The notes under the pieces: model-generated | The model's database searches: none | Told to the model about the DNA's origin: nothing | Seen by the model: the letters and a program-made list of their open reading frames with translations, nothing else | Position numbers and translations under genes: made by a program | Assembly (NCBI GenBank): GCA_020536535.1 | Contig: JAHLWZ010000267.1 | Span: forward strand, 884-64,883 | Length of the DNA stretch: 64,000 nt | Direction of reading: 5' to 3' | Origin: Pelomyxa schiedti | Lineage: Eukaryota; Evosea; Pelobiontida; Pelomyxidae | Shown here: piece by piece, positions 1-12,809 of the stretch | How positions within the stretch are numbered: the stretch's first letter is position 1 | How the letters are laid out: each line of letters starts with the position of its first letter

Positions 1-3000
1 CAACTTAAAGATGCAGAGCTGACGAGCAGAAACCTGGAATTGGCCCTGAAGGACATCGAGGGAAAGAAGAGCCTTCTTGAAGAAGCCTCTGCCAAATTAC
101 AACAGGAAAGTGATCGCCTGAAGCAGCTGCTCTCAGATACAACGAGTGAGAGGGACAATTTCCGCGATGATGCGCGCAAAGCTGCAGAGCAATTGGCAAT
201 AGCAAAAGAAGAGAACATCAGTCTCAATGGGCAAATTACATTGGCACAAGGGGATGTTGAAGCTTTGAAAAGGGAGAAGGAAGAACTCCACAAACAGCAT
301 GACCAAGATGCAGCTGAAAGAGCACGAATATCTGCTGAGCTAGAGGAGGTCCACAGCAAGTCAAAGTTGATAGAGGCTGAGCTGGCAGAGAAAAATGGCT
401 CCATTGTTGATCTCCAGAGCAAACTGGACGAACTTAACAATAAATTGCTTTCATCCCAGCTGCATGAGAAGTCCCTTGCTGAAGAGATGGAGTCACTGGT
501 CAAAAAGTTACAGGAAGAAACTCAAAAACTCGAGCTGCTTTCTAAGGTCCCTAACCCCCATCCTTTCTCTCTCAGCCACCCCCTTACAACATAGGAAACA
601 ATTAACTGACACCCTGACATCCACACAACAGGAAAGATCAGAAGAAAAAACTCTTTTGGAGGCCAAAATCGGTGGCTGTGAGGAAAGAATACAGGCCCTC
701 ATGAAACAAGCTAGTGACCTTTCATGTGAACTTCAAAAATCGAAGGACGAGTCCAAAAAGCTTCTCACAGAAGTGTCCAGGCGGGATGAAGAAATATCAA
801 ATGTCTCAGGGCAGCTATCTTCTTCACTGGCAACAAGTCACTCCTTAAGTGAGCAGCTTGCAAAAACGAAGCAAGAAATGGATGCTGCAATTTCACAGAT
901 GCACCAACAACTTGACACTGCCACATTAGAAAAGGAAGGAATCACATCCAAACTGAATGCCACAATTGGTGAGAAGGAATCCCTTCAACAAAGGCTCACA
1001 CAAGAACGAGACCAAAACCAAGAACAGCAGAGGGCACTAAAGGCTAGGCTTGATGAAAGCGAAGCCATTCGTGCAGAACAAGCAAGGCAATCTGAAGTTT
1101 CTGCTGTAGAACTTCAAAATAAACTAAGTGAGCAAGCAGCAGGGACAGGGGAAGCACAACAACTTCTCGCCCAGGCAACATCAAAAATAACAGAAATCTC
1201 AGGCAGGCTGACTGCATCTCAAAAAGAAAACGAATCTCTTTCACGACAACTCTCTGAGCATCGTGCAACACAAGACCAACTCATCAAGGCAAGGCAAGAA
1301 ATGGAAGTAAGACTTGCGGAGATTCAACGCCAGCTTGATATCGCCAATGCCGACAAAGAAAGCTCAAAAACCAAGTTAGACGAAGCTCTTGAAGAGAAGA
1401 GGGCACTTGAGAGTTCTCTTCACAAAAACATGTCTGACCTAGCTGAAGTAAATTCGAAGCTGAAGCAAGCTGAACTTCAACTGCAGCAACTGAAGTCGGA
1501 CCTCTCCAACCAAAATGACGCCAATGCGGGCCTGAAATCAACCCTGAAAGAACTGCAGTCGCAACTTGATACCTCTGTGGACAAAGCAAATAGAGAAAGG
1601 GATTTCTCCTCTCAGTTCATTTCTCGACTGCAAAGTGAAATCACCTCAGTTTCTGAGAAAAATAAGCTCCTTCAGACCAAAGTTTCCTCCTTGGAGCACG
1701 ATTTATCCCTTGCAGAGGGGCTCAATAAGGATCGGAGTCACCAACTTGAACTTGCTCTTGCTGAAAGAGATTCCTCCAGAAATTTACTTACTACTTCAGA
1801 TAGTAACACGATCACCCTGAGTTCCGAACTTGAAGTTACCAAACAACACCTCCATTCTGCTGAGGCCACGGCAAAACAACTTGCAGCTCACGTTGCTTCA
1901 TTAGAAAAGCAAATAGCTTCCCTAAAAGAAGAGCTGGAGGTACACAAAACAACAAAAGGTCATCTGAATGAGAAATTGAACGAATCTAACCACGAACTTG
2001 AAAGACAACTTCAGGTGTCTTTCTTCCGTTTCACCTCGGCTTTCTGACGACTCTTACAGGAGCGTCGCCTAGCTCATGAACAATTTACATCTGATAAGGA
2101 AAAATTGGAAGCTGAGCTGCAAGAAACCAGAGCAACTATTAGAGATCTGAGGGAGAAGCTTCAGGCAAACACTGAAGTAAAATCTGATTCCAGCTCCGCC
2201 ACTTATCAAGTATTTTCTTTTTTGTTTTTAGGAAAGCTCTGTGTCAGCCAAAAGTAGTTTTGAACAAAAAGTGCAACTTGAGAAACAAGTGAAAGATGCT
2301 CAATCTCAACTTCACCAACTACAAGGCGAGCTTCAAAAGACATCTGCTTCTCTCTTGGAAAAAGAGGCTGCACTCTGCAGACTTTCTGATTCTCTGAATT
2401 CTACACAAACTGAACAATGCCTTTTGAAAGAGCAACTTGCACAGTTGAAATCGGAAAATGAGAGCCTTTCCACAACCAAAGGAATAACAGAACAACAATT
2501 ACAAGAGCGAAATTCTGACATCATTGACATGCAAACAAAACTCATCAATGCAATGCTACAAGTACAAACTTCCACTGACGAGATTGCACACCTATCAGAA
2601 AAATTACTCCAACTGGAACAAAGAACCAAAGTATTTTACAGTATAGCCAATCTCTCTTTAATTCTCAACATCTTTTTTTTTTAAAGCGTGCCGAATTATC
2701 GTTGACCCAAAGTGAGCAAAATTGTGAGGCACTGCAATTGACAGCAAAAGGTCAAGCCGAGAAGATTAAGTACTTTGAGCAACAGTTAGAAGAGAAAGAC
2801 AGTCAATTGTCATGCATTCAAGCACAAAAAGCAGCATTAGAACAGAAGCACCAACAACACCTGGCTGTGGAAAAAGAAGCACAGGAGGAATTAGTAAAAC
2901 TCCGGTCACAATTATCAGAAAGATGTGGCAATGAATTATTGGCACATCAAGTTGAGGAATTGAACTGTGAATTTCGCCGTCTGCAAACAGAAAGTAATTC

Positions 3001-4057
3001 TTTGAAAGACAGCTTTGATCAATGTCAGAAGGTCTGTTATGCTCTATATTTTTAAAATGTAACTCTGAATAAGATTTTGGAATCGAAAGACATCGAGCTA
3101 GGTTTTTTCTTATCTTCTTTTTTCTTCTTAACGAATAACAGGTGAGTTAGCCAATGAGAAGCGGGAGTGCCTAAATGCACTTGAAAAGGCCAAGTCACAA
3201 TGGACAGAACAAACAGTGGAATACACAGAGCAAATTGAAAAGGTTTCTATTTGAGTGGTTTGTAGTCGCTTTTCTAAGCTCTTCAATGTTGCAGTTATCA
3301 CAGCAACTGGCTCAGGAGCAACTTTCACAAGAGACTTTACTGCAACGTTCTCTTATTGCAGAGGGTAACCTCCAAACTCGGTTGCAGCTCATGCAAGAAA
3401 CAATGAATTCTGCCCAGGTATTGTGGATTTTCAGTAGGGGTTTAATTCACATGGCAACAGGCAATTTTAACGGGGCAGTTCTCAATTCGCCCGGATTCAA
3501 ACAAAAATATCTCACAGAAACTTTCAGCTTATCAGGCACACAGCTCGATGCTGGCTTCCGAAGTATATTTCCCTTTCATTCTTTGTCCTTGAACCAACAA
3601 GCACCGCCAGCTGAAAAGATTGGAAACCGAACTCAACATTAAAGATGGGCATATCAAAAAGCTCATCAAGGACTTAGAAGACTGCAAACGCCTAGTTCTC
3701 ACCAAACAACAATCGGAAGTCCCGCAGTCCAACGTACTCATCTCTCTCTCTCTTCTTTGCCGAATTTTCACGTTAGCTAACATCACTCACCAGGATCTTC
3801 TGCGACTTCAACTCGAAGAGGTGAAGAAGCGGTACTTCGTATCCCTAGCTCGTGCAGTCAAGATGCAAGGAGCTCTCCTTGGATGGTACACATTATCCAT
3901 CCCATTTGGTGTGAACCGTTTAATAACAACCCGAAACAGGTACGCCAATGTTGATGTGGACTTCTTGTATGAACAAGCCCAACAACAAAACGTGGATTTA
4001 GACAAATGGCCCGGCTGGATCACAGCCGTTGTCGAGTCCTCAAAACAAATGATGTAA
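1..4057 (+). CDS. Long coiled-coil (golgin/tether-like) protein, 5' partial
   Basis: At least 1153 residues are readable, and the frame is open from base 1, so the N-terminus lies outside the window. Almost the whole length is heptad-type Leu/Glu/Lys/Gln/Ser sequence without prolines, as in long tethering or cytoskeletal coiled coils. The last 87 residues break the pattern (a segment with GWYTLSIPFGVNRL, then FLYEQAQQQNVDLDKWPGW) and may form a small terminal domain I do not recognise. Exons that keep frame: 1-546, 632-2014, 2060-2209, 2232-2630, 2687-3031, 3074-3101, 3142-3242, 3295-3417, 3611-3733, 3794-4057. One intron is only 22 nt (2210-2231) and one exon only 28 nt (3074-3101). Stop is TAA. 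Myosin-tail, golgin and CENP-E-like proteins cannot be told apart by composition, so no function is assigned. Confidence 0.8.
2210..2231 (+). other. 22-nt intron
   Basis: The segment starts GTATTTTC, ends TTTTTAG and is 22 nt long. Removing it joins two coiled-coil exons in frame; reading through shifts the frame. The interior is almost only T, leaving no room for a separate branch-point region of usual size. Confidence 0.75.
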
Positions 4058-4202
4058 AACTACCCAACACCCAATTTTGTCAAATACACCAACCAATCAC
4101 TACGCTTCTCTTTTTTTTCTCGCAACACGGAGAATGGTCTCTGGATTTTTTTTTTAAATTGCGTTCTGGTCTGCTTAGTTTGAAAATTAAATGAATAATA
4201 GC

Positions 4203-5961
4203 TCAGAAGAAAGCACTGTATTCGTCTCCCAGTTCAAACTCCCCTTCAGAAAAGCCATCACCATCATCCTCGTCAGAGATGATGGCATTGTTAAGTTCCT
4301 CCACATTCTCCTCAAAAACCACAGGGAACCGCAGAAGTGCACCAAGTCCTGAGAATCCCTGAATGAATTGCGTGGATTCTGGAGAGTCTGCACTCAGCAC
4401 AATGACTTCTGCAACACCTCCACCGGCAGAAGGGTTCATTTCCAGCCACTCCAGCAGAAGCTGGTCACTAGTAACCCTCTGTGTTGATGCTGATTGAACC
4501 ACTCCCTCGGGCAGTTTTGCTCCCCAGATCACCTGTTCAGTTGAGGTGTTTGTGTTGGTCAACACAAACCTTCTGCACTTGGAATTCTCCCACACGAGGA
4601 GCTTGTTTACGGCTCCTTGCTCTACGGCCTGCATTACATTACTGGCTCCAAAGCAGGCCAGGTTTGTATCCTCAGAAAGATGTCGGAAGAATTCTGATAA
4701 TAAGGATTTCTAAGGTGAGAGATTCAGTTAGCAGGAAAACGCCCGCAGTAGCGAAGAAAGAGTGGGGTAAAGTACCAGGGCAAAACTTTCTGACGCTACA
4801 AGTGTTGAACATGAAGAAATTGCCTCGTGTAAACCGGAATTTCCGCCGTATGACGTGTCAACAACCTGTGGGAATTGCATTAAGCTTTAGTCTCACAAAC
4901 CTAAGTGGCAACCTGCATTAGCTTGCTTTTCAGACGGTCATCAAGACGGGTTGATACTTCTGTCTTAAGACTAGCAACACCGGCAATTACTATCCCTCTA
5001 ACGTTTACTTGCCTGAAAAACAGGGTGAATGTAAGTTCTCTTTAGGTAGCATTCGTAGAGCGTACCCATCTGCATCAATAAATGCTCTTACTGCAAGTTC
5101 GTTGATCTTGGTGAGAAAGTTATGTCTTGCCTCCACACGAAGTCTGTTGAATCGCAGAGCAGATTGACCCCCCCTGCCATGCTTGTTGGGTAAATCTACA
5201 TTTATGTGATGCAAAACCTTGCAACATCCATTCTGTAGAAGGGCGAAAATGGACCTAAAAAAAGAGGTTGGAATTGCATTGCGGAACATTATTAAAGTGG
5301 TATCAAAATAATACCCTTTGCCATCGACCACAATGAAGGCGTAGGCATTGGGCGACTGCTCTAACATCTCAAAAATCGGGCCAACATGAAATTTTGCATC
5401 ACAAAAATAGACAGATTTGGGTAAGTGCATTTTCGCTTCTGGTATAATGACTTCAGAGTACGTTTGATTGTTTTTCCTGCATGCACTAGTCACCAACTTG
5501 CCGGTTTTTGGTGTTGGAAGTGGGAATATACCCTCTTCCATAAAACAAGCAAATTCCACCATCAGCAGGATTATCCGCCATCCATTTGAGCAATGCCGTT
5601 TTCACCTGTCCCATTGTCTTGGTGTGTGTGAGGCCTCAGGATATTCTACAACGAGCTTCAAACCTGCCGTACAAATCTGTCATTGACCACAACTGATGCC
5701 GAAGCACCGGGGTAAAATATCCTACAAGAGTTACCATTTTGCCTTTTGATTATTTTCACCCCCACAAACAAAAGGGGGGGCACAACACAAGGTTAGGTCT
5801 CTTCATGCACACCTGTTCTCTGACATCATCTTGAGGTACTTTGAGGCACCCTTCACGTCCCTAGCAATCAAAGTGATGAGAGTTTGAGTCCCATCACATC
5901 CTCTGGGCGTATCTGCCAGCCCAATGGCCCGTCTCCTAAGCCCCCAGCGCTGCAGGTCCAT
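4203..5961 (-). CDS. eRF1-family peptide chain release factor, divergent (NIKS motif replaced)
   Basis: Class I translation release factor: it would enter the ribosomal A site at a stop codon and trigger peptide release with eRF3. Eight exons (5961-5813, 5721-5664, 5605-5532, 5476-5315, 5254-5066, 5012-4913, 4865-4776, 4709-4203) give 442 residues, close to the family's roughly 435. The M domain has GRGGQSALRF with GGQ at 176-178. YFCDAKF matches the conserved YxCxxxF motif of the N domain. The C domain has VWENSKCRRFVL and QFIQGFSGLGALLRF. In place of TASNIKS the alignment gives GASASVV at about 55-61, so Asn, Ile and the hydroxylated Lys are all gone. Start is the ATG at 5961; stop is TGA. 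It is either the cell's only eRF1 with altered decoding or a paralogue. The family call is firm. Confidence 0.9.
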
Positions 5962-6269
5962 CTGTGTTGTTTCGTTCAGAATGTAATTCTTCGGCAAGGC
6001 AATCACTGCTTCCCCCGGCCGAACTGTCTGAGAAAAGGAGGGAACCCACGAAAACCTACGTACCCCACACTCCTTGGCTGCTTCAGAGTCCTCCAGTCCC
6101 CGATCTCCTTCCCCTTCTCAGTGTCCGATTCCTTGCAAAATATCAAGATCGGGATCCCTGGCAACTTGGCTCTGCGATACCGACTTGGGCCCAATGTTCC
6201 ACTTGACAATAAAAAACCTGTTACTCTCTCCACTCCAATCAACAAAAAACTTTACACACACAACTGTTT
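5962..6269. promoter_or_regulatory. Shared upstream region of two divergent genes
   Basis: These 308 bases separate the start codons of the eRF1-like gene (-) and the ARM-like gene (+). I find no conserved coding sequence. The bases next to 6270 are A/C-rich with an ACACACA stretch. Promoter function is inferred from position only. Confidence 0.4.
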
Positions 6270-7926
6270 ATGGCCCGATCGAACGCCAACAACAACCCCC
6301 GGGGACTGGCCTCCGACCCCTTCCCAGATGCTAGCAGCACTCTGGGGCTCGGCACCACACCCCTGGCCAACAAAACCGCAGCCAGATACCTGGCTCCCCA
6401 AACAAGCAGCAACGGCAAAGCCGAAGCTCCAGCGAGCCGACGACGAGGCAGAAACCCCGTCGTTCTGCATGTACACAGTGTAAACAATGTAAACAGCAAG
6501 AACCACAGCAATGTGACACCGAAACAGTCTGCGTCTGTCAAGCTGTCGTGTACTAGACTGCCTCCTATACAACAACATGCGGCCTCAGTCACGAGTGTCA
6601 GTAATGCAACGGCTTGTAGTACTCATTGCAGTAGAGGTGGTAGTAATACTGCTGATTCTACCACTACTACAATGAGTACTACTCGCACAAGTGCTGCTGT
6701 GCAGTATAGCAACTCAGCTGATTGTGTTGTAACACGAACACCAGGGGATGCGCAACACGACCGGCTCTTCAGGTCCCATTCGCCACCGCCCAGGTGGGAG
6801 AAGCTACGACACCAACAGGTTTAGAATTGCTTTTTTTTTCATTTTTCTCCCTTTTTTTTTTTTTTTTCATTTTTTTTTGACTTTTCTTGTGCCTTCCTTA
6901 TTGCAAATTCAGACCTCGAACCTAATAGGACAACCAAATAATTTACCGGTATGGCTTGAGCCCGAGAAGAAGAATTGTGCACCGTTGTATCAATCACCAA
7001 AGTGCGGACCAGTGAAATTACCGCCAATACTGCGGCCAGGAGTAACGCCATTACCACAACTTTCTCCAGAGCCTATTCCCCAGCCCATCGGCTCTACAGA
7101 CCTTCCTCCACCGCCATGTTGTACAAGTACTTCACCTAGAAGTGGCAATCTCTGACACTCACAGATAAACATAAATCAATCCCAAGTAGAGATTCAGGGC
7201 AAAGAGCCAGATGCATTTCCGACGGGGTACTCCTCTTTTGTTTTTACCCCTTGGAATGCTCATAAAAATTAAAAGGAAATCCAGAATTATTCCTCCCTGG
7301 TTGTTGAACTCAAGGAAGAAGTAGAAAAATCCTGTCGTGTAATACCGTCAGGCAATCCAATTGTGGTATCTTTCTTTTCACCAAGTCACTCTTCCTAATT
7401 TTCATAGCGGAAACTTCTAGAAATACAACGTCTGAGCCCTCAGGCACAATATTACCTGATTCAGTGTCACGACCTGGTCTCTACCCTGATAGCTGTTCTT
7501 CAAAAGAGGTTCGCTTTAAAAAATCTTATTATGATAACTGGGTTACTTATTCTTCATAACAGAGGAGATGATCCCACTATCACTTTCGCGTGCCATAGGA
7601 CCCTTTGCGGCATTATCGAAAACACAGGGATACGCTCCTTTACAAACAACCATGGACGGGACATCACCAACGCACTAGTCAATGCCATTGCTCCCAATCT
7701 TTGGGCGCACACCGGAAACTCTGACGTACTTCATTCTGGGATTCGAGTACTCTGCTATCTGCCTCTCACAGAGAAAAACGACGTCACTCTGTTCTATCTG
7801 AAACAAATCCGAGAATCCATGAGAAATCAAGAACAATATCTCGCATGTAGCGCCTTAAGTTTGACACCCTGGCTCGAAAGATACAACGAGCTGAATTCTT
7901 CGTCTCCACTCCTAGGCATCCTGTAA
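6270..7926 (+). CDS. Protein with Ser/Thr/Asn/Pro-rich N-terminus and ARM-like helical C-terminus
   Basis: The first exon (ATG at 6270 to about 6823) encodes about 184 residues rich in Ser, Thr, Asn, Ala and Arg with no fold I recognise. After an intron with long T tracts the frame continues in a Pro-rich segment to about 7145. Short exons near 7207, 7280 and 7425 follow, and the last exon ends with TAA at 7926. The last 170 residues alternate helices of Armadillo/HEAT character: LVSTLIAVLQKR, LIMITGLLILHN, DITNALVNAIAPNLW, GIRVLCYLPLTEKN. The junction around 7120-7210 is not resolved, because the upstream frame reaches a stop at about 7155 unless a donor lies before it. It could be an importin-like or other ARM scaffold; no family is assigned. 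Confidence 0.6.
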
Positions 7927-8072
7927 CAGTCCAAACTTGTATATAAATGTATCTATCTGTACGGTAAAAAAAAAGGCAAATTTTGTGCTCATTTGAGCAT
8001 TGCTTCTGTTAAAAAACAACGTTGCAACGCGAATTTTTCGTTTTAAAAACAGAGTGCCTTGAGTGGAGAACA

Positions 8073-11000
8073 CTAGAGGAGGAACTCAGAGAATAGAACT
8101 TTGCGGCGTACACCACACGTTGTGCCTTCATGGTATTTGTACCTGACTATTGAGTTCTGGTGCTCTGGTGATCCTGGTGGTGCATTTTTGGGTGGTGATG
8201 TGGCTTTGGTTGGTTTGTTGTCATCCACAATAACGCGGCCCCAGAAGTCCTTCTTTGGCTGTAGGGAAAACAATTAGGGTGGTGTGGGCCACAAGGAAGT
8301 ACTCACTTTCAGAGGAACGGCGGTTTTGGGAGGAGCTACTTTCTTTGTTGGGGTAGCTGGAAGTGGCTCGGAGGGAGGGTCGTTCTTGTGCCGTTCGCGG
8401 ACTGCAAGTTGCCACACCTGGAAAAAAAAGGAGAGAGGAGGAAAAGGGGGAGATATTTATGGAGTCCTACCTCATTGTTGATGAATTCCCGGTGGGTATT
8501 TGGCATGGTGTGTCGATTTAGCTGCGCTAAGCCCTGTATCAGGCTTTCCAGTGGTCTTTATTGTTGTTTTTCCCCTCGTTAACTCAGGCTTGTTTTTGTT
8601 GTTTGGGAACAAACGGGTCAAGCTCATAAACAGGCACACTCGACTTTTCGGAAGTTGTTCGCCTAAACTTCAACCCCAGCCGGAAGTATAGCTCAATAAT
8701 TCTATTAATCATAGCTTGTTCTTGGGGGCTAGTTAAGTTCTTGTTTACCTATTCTCGAAGTTACTTGGAAGAAGTTGCACTAGAATAATTTAGTACTGAC
8801 TGTACGTATAGGAGTTGACAGTATAGTTAATAGATATGGCAGAAGTTCAGCAATGATGTTATATTGTGAAAGAGAAAGTCTGGCAATGCTTGTAAGGTTC
8901 TACTGCATAAGGCCAACTTAGTTACCTTAAAGGGTTGCACATGTTATTCATAAACGAAGTCAATACATTCAAGTTCTGATTCTTAAGAGACCACAACTAT
9001 TCTTTGTCAGACAAGCAATAAAAGTCATGCAGGTGCCTTGAAGGACATTGACGGGTATTCAATGTTAATCTGAGGAGTGATGTTGCAAATAGTGTTCAAG
9101 GCAAGAGCTGATATTGGTAAATATGCTCGAAGTTCCTGAGACTGGTACATAAGAGCTTTGCTCGACATAATGTCACAAAAGCACATCCAATCTGAACAGC
9201 TCTCAATCTATCCTCTTGTCAGTGAAACTTAATTTTGTTGGTGGGTGGTTTCAACTGTACTTTGTAGAATAAGGAGTCGTCTGCACTGACAGCATTGATA
9301 TAGTTTTGCCAACAACCATCTTGAACCTTATCCCAAGGAAGTGACTCTACATGCTTCAGTAAGTGTTCGTTGAATGAATCTTTGGAAGGGTAGGTCTCTT
9401 TTCCAGCCTTCCAGTTCCTGAATATCATGGACCACACATCAAACAATGAACGCGTGCTATCTAAAACAAGGCTCAGAGAATGAGGAAGATCAGAGAGGCG
9501 GGGAAAAAACCTTTAGCACCAATCTGCATTTCATTCAAGAAGTCACTTCTCGAGATAGTGGCATGCCTACCTTTTAAGAACTTCCCACGTTATCTCGCAA
9601 GGCAAATGAGTGTGCGTATGTGGGGTATGTTGTGTGCAACGATACAAAGGGTATAATATTATTCACCTGCAGTACGTTCAGGCACTCCCTTACATCTAGC
9701 TCTGACCTGTTGCACAACGCCATAAGATGTTTGTATTCAATAGGTGTAGATTCCAGGCGACAGATGGTCTTGTGGTGTGAGTTCATGAAAATAGAGATGT
9801 AAATTAGCTACGTTGAGTCTATCACAAAGCCGCGTAACTTTTGGCTTACTGATATTGAAGATGCTAACCAACTTTGAAGATGAATTAAATAACAGTTGGA
9901 AGGCTGAAACTCACTGGTCTAAGTTTTCTAAGAACGGGAACATAAAGGTCATTGCATGTGCAAATAATCGGACGCATGGTGACGGTGGCAGTTGGTCTGG
10001 CCCTAGAGGAAGGCTTTCTCTCCAACACAGAAACTGAAGAAGGCTTCTTGACAAGTTTTTTTGGCTTGTAGGGATTCTTCCAGCCCTTTTCTGCACAATT
10101 GAAGTTGGTTTTACAAGTACAGCAAGATCCACTACCTTTCTTTCCAGGTGGTTCTGCTTCTTCCATATCTTCTGGTTGCTCTTGGTCTGTGTGCTGGATT
10201 TTGTTTGCTGAAATTGCTAGAAGTTTACATAAGTAGTCAATGGCTCCCTGTTTTGTGCCACGAGTTAAACTTGATACAACACCAAAGGATAAACTTGTCC
10301 ATCAGAGGCATGCATCCCATCAATTTCATCAAGTATGAGCAGGTTTGGTTTAATCTCTTCAGTGGTTGAAGTCTTGAAAACAGCCTTGTGGTCAATTACT
10401 CCTGACTGGAGATATCGTTGAGCAAGTAAAAAAGAAAAGTATAATTCCAACCACAGCTTTCTTGAAATCCTCCGCCGTTCGTACCATGCTTAATGAATGT
10501 TAAGATGGCACTTGTCTGGAAGAACTTCTATTACCTTGCATTGACTTCGATGGGATTGTAGCCTAACAGATAGTAAAGAAGAGAACTAAGGATGTTGCAG
10601 GTATACCCGCTTGACGTGCAACAACATGAGCAAGGGTGGTTTTCCCACTGTAAAAGAATGATGGAAAAGTAGGAAAGTATTCCTGAGTAATCTTACTGGG
10701 TATGGAGAAAAGTACCTTCCAGGTGGCCCGCAAAGTACAATGGCCTGTGAAATGTCCATTTCAAGGCAAAAATAATAAAATGAAATTACCCTGTGGTCTG
10801 GCAGTTTGTCATGATTTTGTACCTCTGTCTTTGCTGGAAAAACAACACTGTCCCACTTCTTCAGCCATGATAACACTTCCCGATTAATGCGCTATTATAG
10901 TGAAAATATATTAAACAATATTGCTTTTATTTGCTGAAGTACTTCATCGGATAGGAGATCGATAAAAGTTTTTGGAGCATACTAAAGAAAAAAGGTAGTT

Positions 11001-12661
11001 TTAAAAAAGAAATCAAGGGGAATCAAACCTTGTCAACCCAAAGATCATTCTCCACAGGTAGTAGTGGGTCGACATTGTTTGTGGGTACTGTACTTTTGCT
11101 CTGTTGTTTTGTTAACATGGGAAAAGACAGGGAGGCAAACCATGGTGTAAAGCAATTCGGTTGCATTCTTAGGAAGCAAACAAGACTTTAATTCCTCGTC
11201 ATGGCACAATGTCGGAGGGCGCTCTAACAAGCGGAAATCAGGTGCCAATTGAATGACAACTCTACGTTATATCAGGGAATGAGTTATTGATCGAGATGAT
11301 CAATTAAAGACCTGCAGCCAGACATGGAGGTTGCTGTAAAAGAATGCTCCAGAGGGTTAGCATTTAGACTTGCATTCAGTAGTACGTCACTGGGCATTCT
11401 CTGTGTGATACGAAGGCTCCCTTCAGAGAAGTCGTCTATCGGCGGAGGATTATGAGGCAAAGGAAAAGAGGAAGCGCCACTGTTGAGTCTTACCCTCTTT
11501 GGTCCTGTTTTACTGTTGGGAGGAAAAGGAGGAAAGGGAAGGACAACCTCCAGCAGGTTTATGAACTCTCTTTGGTGGTCTTTTCCTACAATCATCAAGG
11601 AGTTTGGTTAACTGTTCTTTGGTGCGCCCTTCTCTCACAGAGTCAACAGAATCAGGTGCAGGTGCAGGTGCCAGTGAAGGTTCCGTTTGGAAGTCATTTG
11701 TGGTATCGAGTGATGGAAGAAACGGACATGATGACATAGAATAAGAATCCTGGCGTACCAGCAAAGAATCCAGAGGAGATTGGGAGGGTGATATAGGAGA
11801 AGAGGGCAATGTGTGACCTGTTGCTGTGTCACTATGGGGTGAAGAGGACTGGGAAAAATGAAACAGGGGTGTAGGGCCTGTCAAATCAATTGGAGATTGT
11901 GGAAGTTGGGAACTGGGTGATTTGGGAGACTGTGTTTTGTCTTTCCCATTAGGGGTTTCAAATACAAAAGCAAGATTACTTCCTCCTGATGATATTTTGT
12001 CCCCAGGAATTTGGCTTTGCTCCTTTGTATTTTTCTTTTTTTGTGGATGTTGCTTTTTCTTGCCATGCTTTCCAGGTGTATTCTTGGAATTGCTCCTCTG
12101 TGGTTTACTTGATTGGCGAGACGAAGCTCCAAAAGATGATGATGATGACTGAGAACCAAGACTGTTGTCAACAGGTGCGGTTCTGGGCAAAAACGAATCC
12201 GTAGAAAACGACTGATGATGCAACTGCGGCCGCACCCCCGTCGATTTCCCCCCAGCAGACGACGACGAGCCAGAGCCAGAGCCTGCGGTGCCATCACAAC
12301 AACAAGAAGAGCAAGAGCACGAGGCAGTGCACGTGCACGTGGGCGAAGACGACGACGAAGGATCGTCACAACGACGGCTGCACTGGGAGTCCTCAGGGGG
12401 CGACCGCGGCAGCACAGACGACGGCGACGACGATGACGATGGCGCTAGAGAGCGAGAGACAGGGGGAGGAGGGGGCCCGCCGCGGGCGGGGCGAGCGGGG
12501 GTAAGGGTGACGGGCGGCGGGGGGAGGCGCACTGCGTCGGTCGGCTGGAAGAGCAGCCGGCGGCGAGGCCCGGCGCCCTGGGCACCGCTCGTGGCCGCCT
12601 CGTCCTCCATCTCGAGGAGCGCCTGCATGCCCTCTCGGTCGTCTTCGTACTCACCAGACAT
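8073..12661 (-). CDS. CTF18: Chromosome transmission fidelity protein 18 (CTF18), AAA+ large subunit of the alternative clamp loader
   Basis: CTF18 replaces RFC1 in a clamp loader acting on PCNA, needed for sister-chromatid cohesion and the replication checkpoint in the nucleus. Start is the ATG at 12661 (MSGEYEDDREGMQALLEME, acidic as in CTF18), followed by a long Ser/Pro-rich linker. The AAA+ core has a split Walker A, AIVLCGPPG then SGKTTLAHVVARQAG, near 10760-10620, and Walker B LLILDEIDG near 10340. Next come RPIICTCNDLYVPVLRKLRP near 9970 and LCNRSELDVRECLNVLQ near 9700, both typical of the family. The C-terminus is the strongest marker: KDFWGRVIV, then RYKYHEGTTCGVRRKVLFSE, which binds CTF8/DCC1 in known complexes. 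Many introns of 40-100 nt interrupt it. Codons in 11300-12650 are biased toward Ser and Pro. The call is firm; several exon edges are approximate. Confidence 0.92.
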
Positions 12662-12809
12662 CCTTTCGGTCCTCGAAACTGATCTGCGGTTCAAAAAGGG
12701 CAAAAAAAAGGCCTGCGAAAGGTCATGCCTCGTTTTTCGCGTCAGGGCTCTGTGCCGGGCCGACAACACGTCGACCCGGCCGAATTCGCTGCCGGACGAA
12801 TTCGGAACA
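12662..12809. promoter_or_regulatory. Short divergent promoter region (CTF18 / orphan gene)
   Basis: 148 bp lie between the CTF18 start and the ATG at 12810. The stretch is GC-rich with two EcoRI-like GAATTC palindromes near 12782 and 12798. There is no TATA box at a convincing position. Function is inferred from position. Confidence 0.35.

Noticed and set aside
547-594. Intron ending at the TAG before 595 in the coiled-coil gene
   Set aside because: It puts a stop four codons later; the acceptor at 631 restores the coiled-coil frame.
12288-12809. Upstream extension of the 12810-13520 frame
   Set aside because: It is antisense to the CTF18 first exon, dominated by GC-biased Arg/Gly codons, and lacks similarity.
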